64,000 bases of DNA from Pseudaminobacter salicylatoxidans (lineage in GTDB: Bacteria; Pseudomonadota; Alphaproteobacteria; Rhizobiales; Rhizobiaceae), in NCBI RefSeq assembly GCF_003148475.1, contig NZ_QGGG01000003.1:124001-188000 (forward strand), read 5' to 3'. The position numbers and the translations under genes were made by a program. Under the pieces are notes generated by a model. The model was not told where the DNA came from. It searched no databases and was given only the letters and a program-made list of their open reading frames with translations. Numbering within the stretch: the stretch's first letter is position 1; every line of letters begins with the position of its first letter. This document shows positions 62,377-64,000 of this stretch, one piece after another.

Positions 62377-62722
62377 CCGCATTCTCCCGTTCCGTTTTCT
62401 TCTGCAGAATCCTGCCAAGGCCGTTGCCCTGAAAGGCACGCATGGCGAAGCCGAGCGCCCACCAGGCGCAGAGACTGGCGACCGCCGAGCCCATCAGCAC
62501 CATTTCGCCCGGCCCGATCAGGTCCTGAATGCCGAGTTCCGTTGAAATCTTGAGACCGGCGGTGCCGCCGAAGACGAGGCCGCAGACCACGCCAACGGCA
62601 AAGCGCGCGGCCGCCTCATGCCTGCCGTGCGGCAGGATATAGGCCAGCGAGATGGCCGAACCGGCGACCGCGCCGGCACCCTTGGCGAGCCAGATCCAGC
62701 TCGCCTGAGACATGTCCGTCAT
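62366..62722 (-). CDS. GTA small membrane protein (DUF6107 type)
   Basis: The 118-residue protein has two or three hydrophobic segments (ASWIWLAKGAGAVAGSAISL, AARFAVGVVCGLVFGGTAGL, MVLMGSAVASLCAWWALGFA) and a charged tail. It is the counterpart of the small gene (orfg3.5) between portal and protease in other GTAs. The role is unknown. GAGGAGTC before ATG 62722 fixes the start; the stop overlaps the protease gene start. Confidence 0.82.
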   Translation of the reverse strand: MTDMSQASWIWLAKGAGAVAGSAISLAYILPHGRHEAAARFAVGVVCGLVFGGTAGLKISTELGIQDLIGPGEMVLMGSAVASLCAWWALGFAMRAFQGNGLGRILQKKTERENADGR

Positions 62723-62754
62723 GTTGGAGACTCCTCGTGATTGGCGTGGCCCGA

Positions 62755-63933
62755 TCACGTCAGGTCGCGCGGCTGATAGCCCACCGCCTCGCGTTTCTCG
62801 TCGTCGGTCAGGAAGCTTGCCGCCTCCAGCCGCAACCACAGTGCGTCCCGTTCACCCGAAAGACCTTCCACGCAATCAGCGTCGTACCAAAGCCTGAGAT
62901 CGGGGCCGAAGGCCGGCGCCAGCCAGGCCGAAAGCTCCTTGGCAGTACGGGCAACCAGCGGCAGGATGGTCAGCCGATAAAAGGCGCGGTTCGCCTCCTG
63001 ATAGTTGGCATAGGTGTTGTCGCCCGGAATGCCGAGCAGCATGGGCGGCACGCCGAAGGCCAGCGCAATGTCACGGCCGGCGGAATGCTTGGCCTCGATG
63101 AAATCCATGTCCTTGGGCGTCAGCCCCATGGCCTTCCAGTCCAGCCCGCCTTCCAGAAGCAGCGGACGACCGGCGCGCGTCGCGCCCGAATAGCCCTCCT
63201 CCAGTTCCTGCTTCAGCCGCTCGAACTGCTCGTCGGTGAGGTTGCCGCCCTCCTTCGGCGCATAGACCAGCGCGCCGGAGGGCCGTGCCGAATTGTCGAG
63301 CAGGGCCTTGTTCCAGCGGCCGGCGGCGTTGTGGATGTCGAGCGCCATGAGCGCCGCTTCCAGCGGCGGAAAGCCGTAATGATCGTCCAGCGGATGGAAC
63401 AGCGAGAGATGCAACGCCCCACCACCCGGCGCGAGACCGATCTGCGTCCGCCGCTTCACCGAACCTTCCTGGTATTCCAGCGCCGACGGCCAGCCGGTCA
63501 TGTCGGTCAGCACCCGCACCCGGTCGGGGCGCAGCAGATGCAGTTCGCGCGCGCCCCCGCCCGCCTCGATCATCTCGACATAGGCGTTGCCGGACAGAAG
63601 CAGATGCCCGTACAGAACCTCAAGGAAGGTCGCGCCTGCCTGCCGCTGGTTTGGCCGGCCAAGCAGATTCAGCAGCGGATGGTCGTCCATTTCCGCCGCG
63701 CCTTCATAGAGAAGCCACGGAATGGCCGATGCGGTCTCGACAATCAGCCGCACGGCGCGATGCACGACGGGGTTGCGCATGAACCCTTCGCGCGCCAGCG
63801 CCGTATAGTCGCGATGCGTCCAACGGGCCTCGCCCTGCGCATGCAAAGTCACGAAACCCAATCCGCCGCTTTTGCGCTCCGGGCGCGCGACATCGTTCCC
63901 CGCATTGCGAGGCCAAGGCCATTTCCAAGCCAT
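62755..63933 (-). CDS. GTA portal protein (HK97 family)
   Basis: The 392-residue protein has the HK97-like portal signatures: NPVVHRAVRLIVETASAIPW, GNAYVEMIEAGGGARELHLL and DRVRVLTDMTGW, then AGRPLLLEGGLDWKAMGLTP and HSAGRDIALAFGVPPMLLG. Twelve copies form the ring through which DNA enters the head (orfg3). AGGAAGAA precedes the start ATG. Confidence 0.95.
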   Translation of the reverse strand: MAWKWPWPRNAGNDVARPERKSGGLGFVTLHAQGEARWTHRDYTALAREGFMRNPVVHRAVRLIVETASAIPWLLYEGAAEMDDHPLLNLLGRPNQRQAGATFLEVLYGHLLLSGNAYVEMIEAGGGARELHLLRPDRVRVLTDMTGWPSALEYQEGSVKRRTQIGLAPGGGALHLSLFHPLDDHYGFPPLEAALMALDIHNAAGRWNKALLDNSARPSGALVYAPKEGGNLTDEQFERLKQELEEGYSGATRAGRPLLLEGGLDWKAMGLTPKDMDFIEAKHSAGRDIALAFGVPPMLLGIPGDNTYANYQEANRAFYRLTILPLVARTAKELSAWLAPAFGPDLRLWYDADCVEGLSGERDALWLRLEAASFLTDDEKREAVGYQPRDLT

Positions 63934-63946
63934 ATGTTCTTCCTGT

Positions 63947-64000
63947 TTAAAGAAATTCGCGGATACGCGGGCTCGCCGAGCGATCCGGCATCAACTCATT
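63947..64000 (-). CDS. C-terminal end of an upstream gene, probably the GTA terminase
   Basis: The minus-strand frame entering from the right edge ends with NELMPDRSASPRIREFL and TAA (63947-63949). It stops 13 bases before the portal start on the same strand. By GTA gene order the gene before portal is the large terminase (orfg2), but 17 residues cannot prove family. Confidence 0.45.
   Translation of the reverse strand, partial: NELMPDRSASPRIREFL

Noticed and set aside
1-64000. CRISPR array or insertion sequence
   Set aside because: No regularly spaced repeats and no transposase-like gene were found on either strand.

Overview
The window is a GC-rich, densely coding alphaproteobacterial chromosome segment. 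Gene content points to the order Hyphomicrobiales (Rhizobiales), probably a Mesorhizobium/Phyllobacterium-type genus. The markers are a porin of the rhizobial Omp2/RopA family, the order feuP-feuQ / ccmI-ccmE-ccmF-ccmH-degP, a GcatGATC-type intergenic palindrome, and a Rhizobiales-type gene transfer agent (GTA) cluster. The species call is inference; no rRNA is present. No insertion sequence, integrase, CRISPR array or plasmid/replication origin was seen.

Layout. 1-3.1 kb: end of an alpha/beta hydrolase, an outer-membrane porin with a recognisable promoter and terminator, tRNA-Ser(GCU), and a small unknown protein. 3.3-8.3 kb: a TetR repressor divergent from a two-gene RND efflux pump, with a shared palindromic operator. 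8.4-9.5 kb: a HisC-like aminotransferase. 9.6-17.1 kb: a TetR-led leucine/isovalerate catabolic operon (isovaleryl-CoA dehydrogenase, both methylcrotonyl-CoA carboxylase subunits, and an embedded VOC protein) facing a branched-chain amino acid binding protein; the electron acceptor of the dehydrogenase pathway, ETF-ubiquinone oxidoreductase, lies at 23-25 kb. 17.3-31.5 kb: mixed housekeeping and accessory genes (Sel1 protein, DUF2147, GST, two tiny secreted proteins, AMP nucleosidase, endonuclease/phosphatase-family protein, DUF922 protease-like protein, uracil-DNA glycosylase, XRE regulator, DMT exporter, orphan molybdenum hydroxylase large subunit). 31.7-36.8 kb: aminopeptidase N and a PAS histidine kinase.

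36.9-51.0 kb is one long minus-strand block: feuN-like gene, feuP, feuQ, a lipoprotein, the cytochrome c maturation genes ccmI-E-F-H, a DegP/HtrA protease, a second two-component system, and glnE, with many stop/start overlaps. It combines envelope sensing, periplasmic quality control, cytochrome c assembly and nitrogen control. A PhoP-type direct-repeat box stands directly in front of the feuN-like/feuP/feuQ genes.

51.1-64.0 kb is a GTA structural cluster on the minus strand: portal, DUF6107 protein, prohead protease, capsid, adaptor, stopper, small extra gene, tail terminator, tail tube, gp10, tail chaperone, short tape measure, distal tail, hub, NlpC/P60 peptidase and the long tail-tip protein, ending with a small holin-like membrane protein. 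All frames are intact and tightly packed, so the particle is probably functional or under selection. The terminase lies beyond the right edge, and only what may be its last 17 codons are visible.
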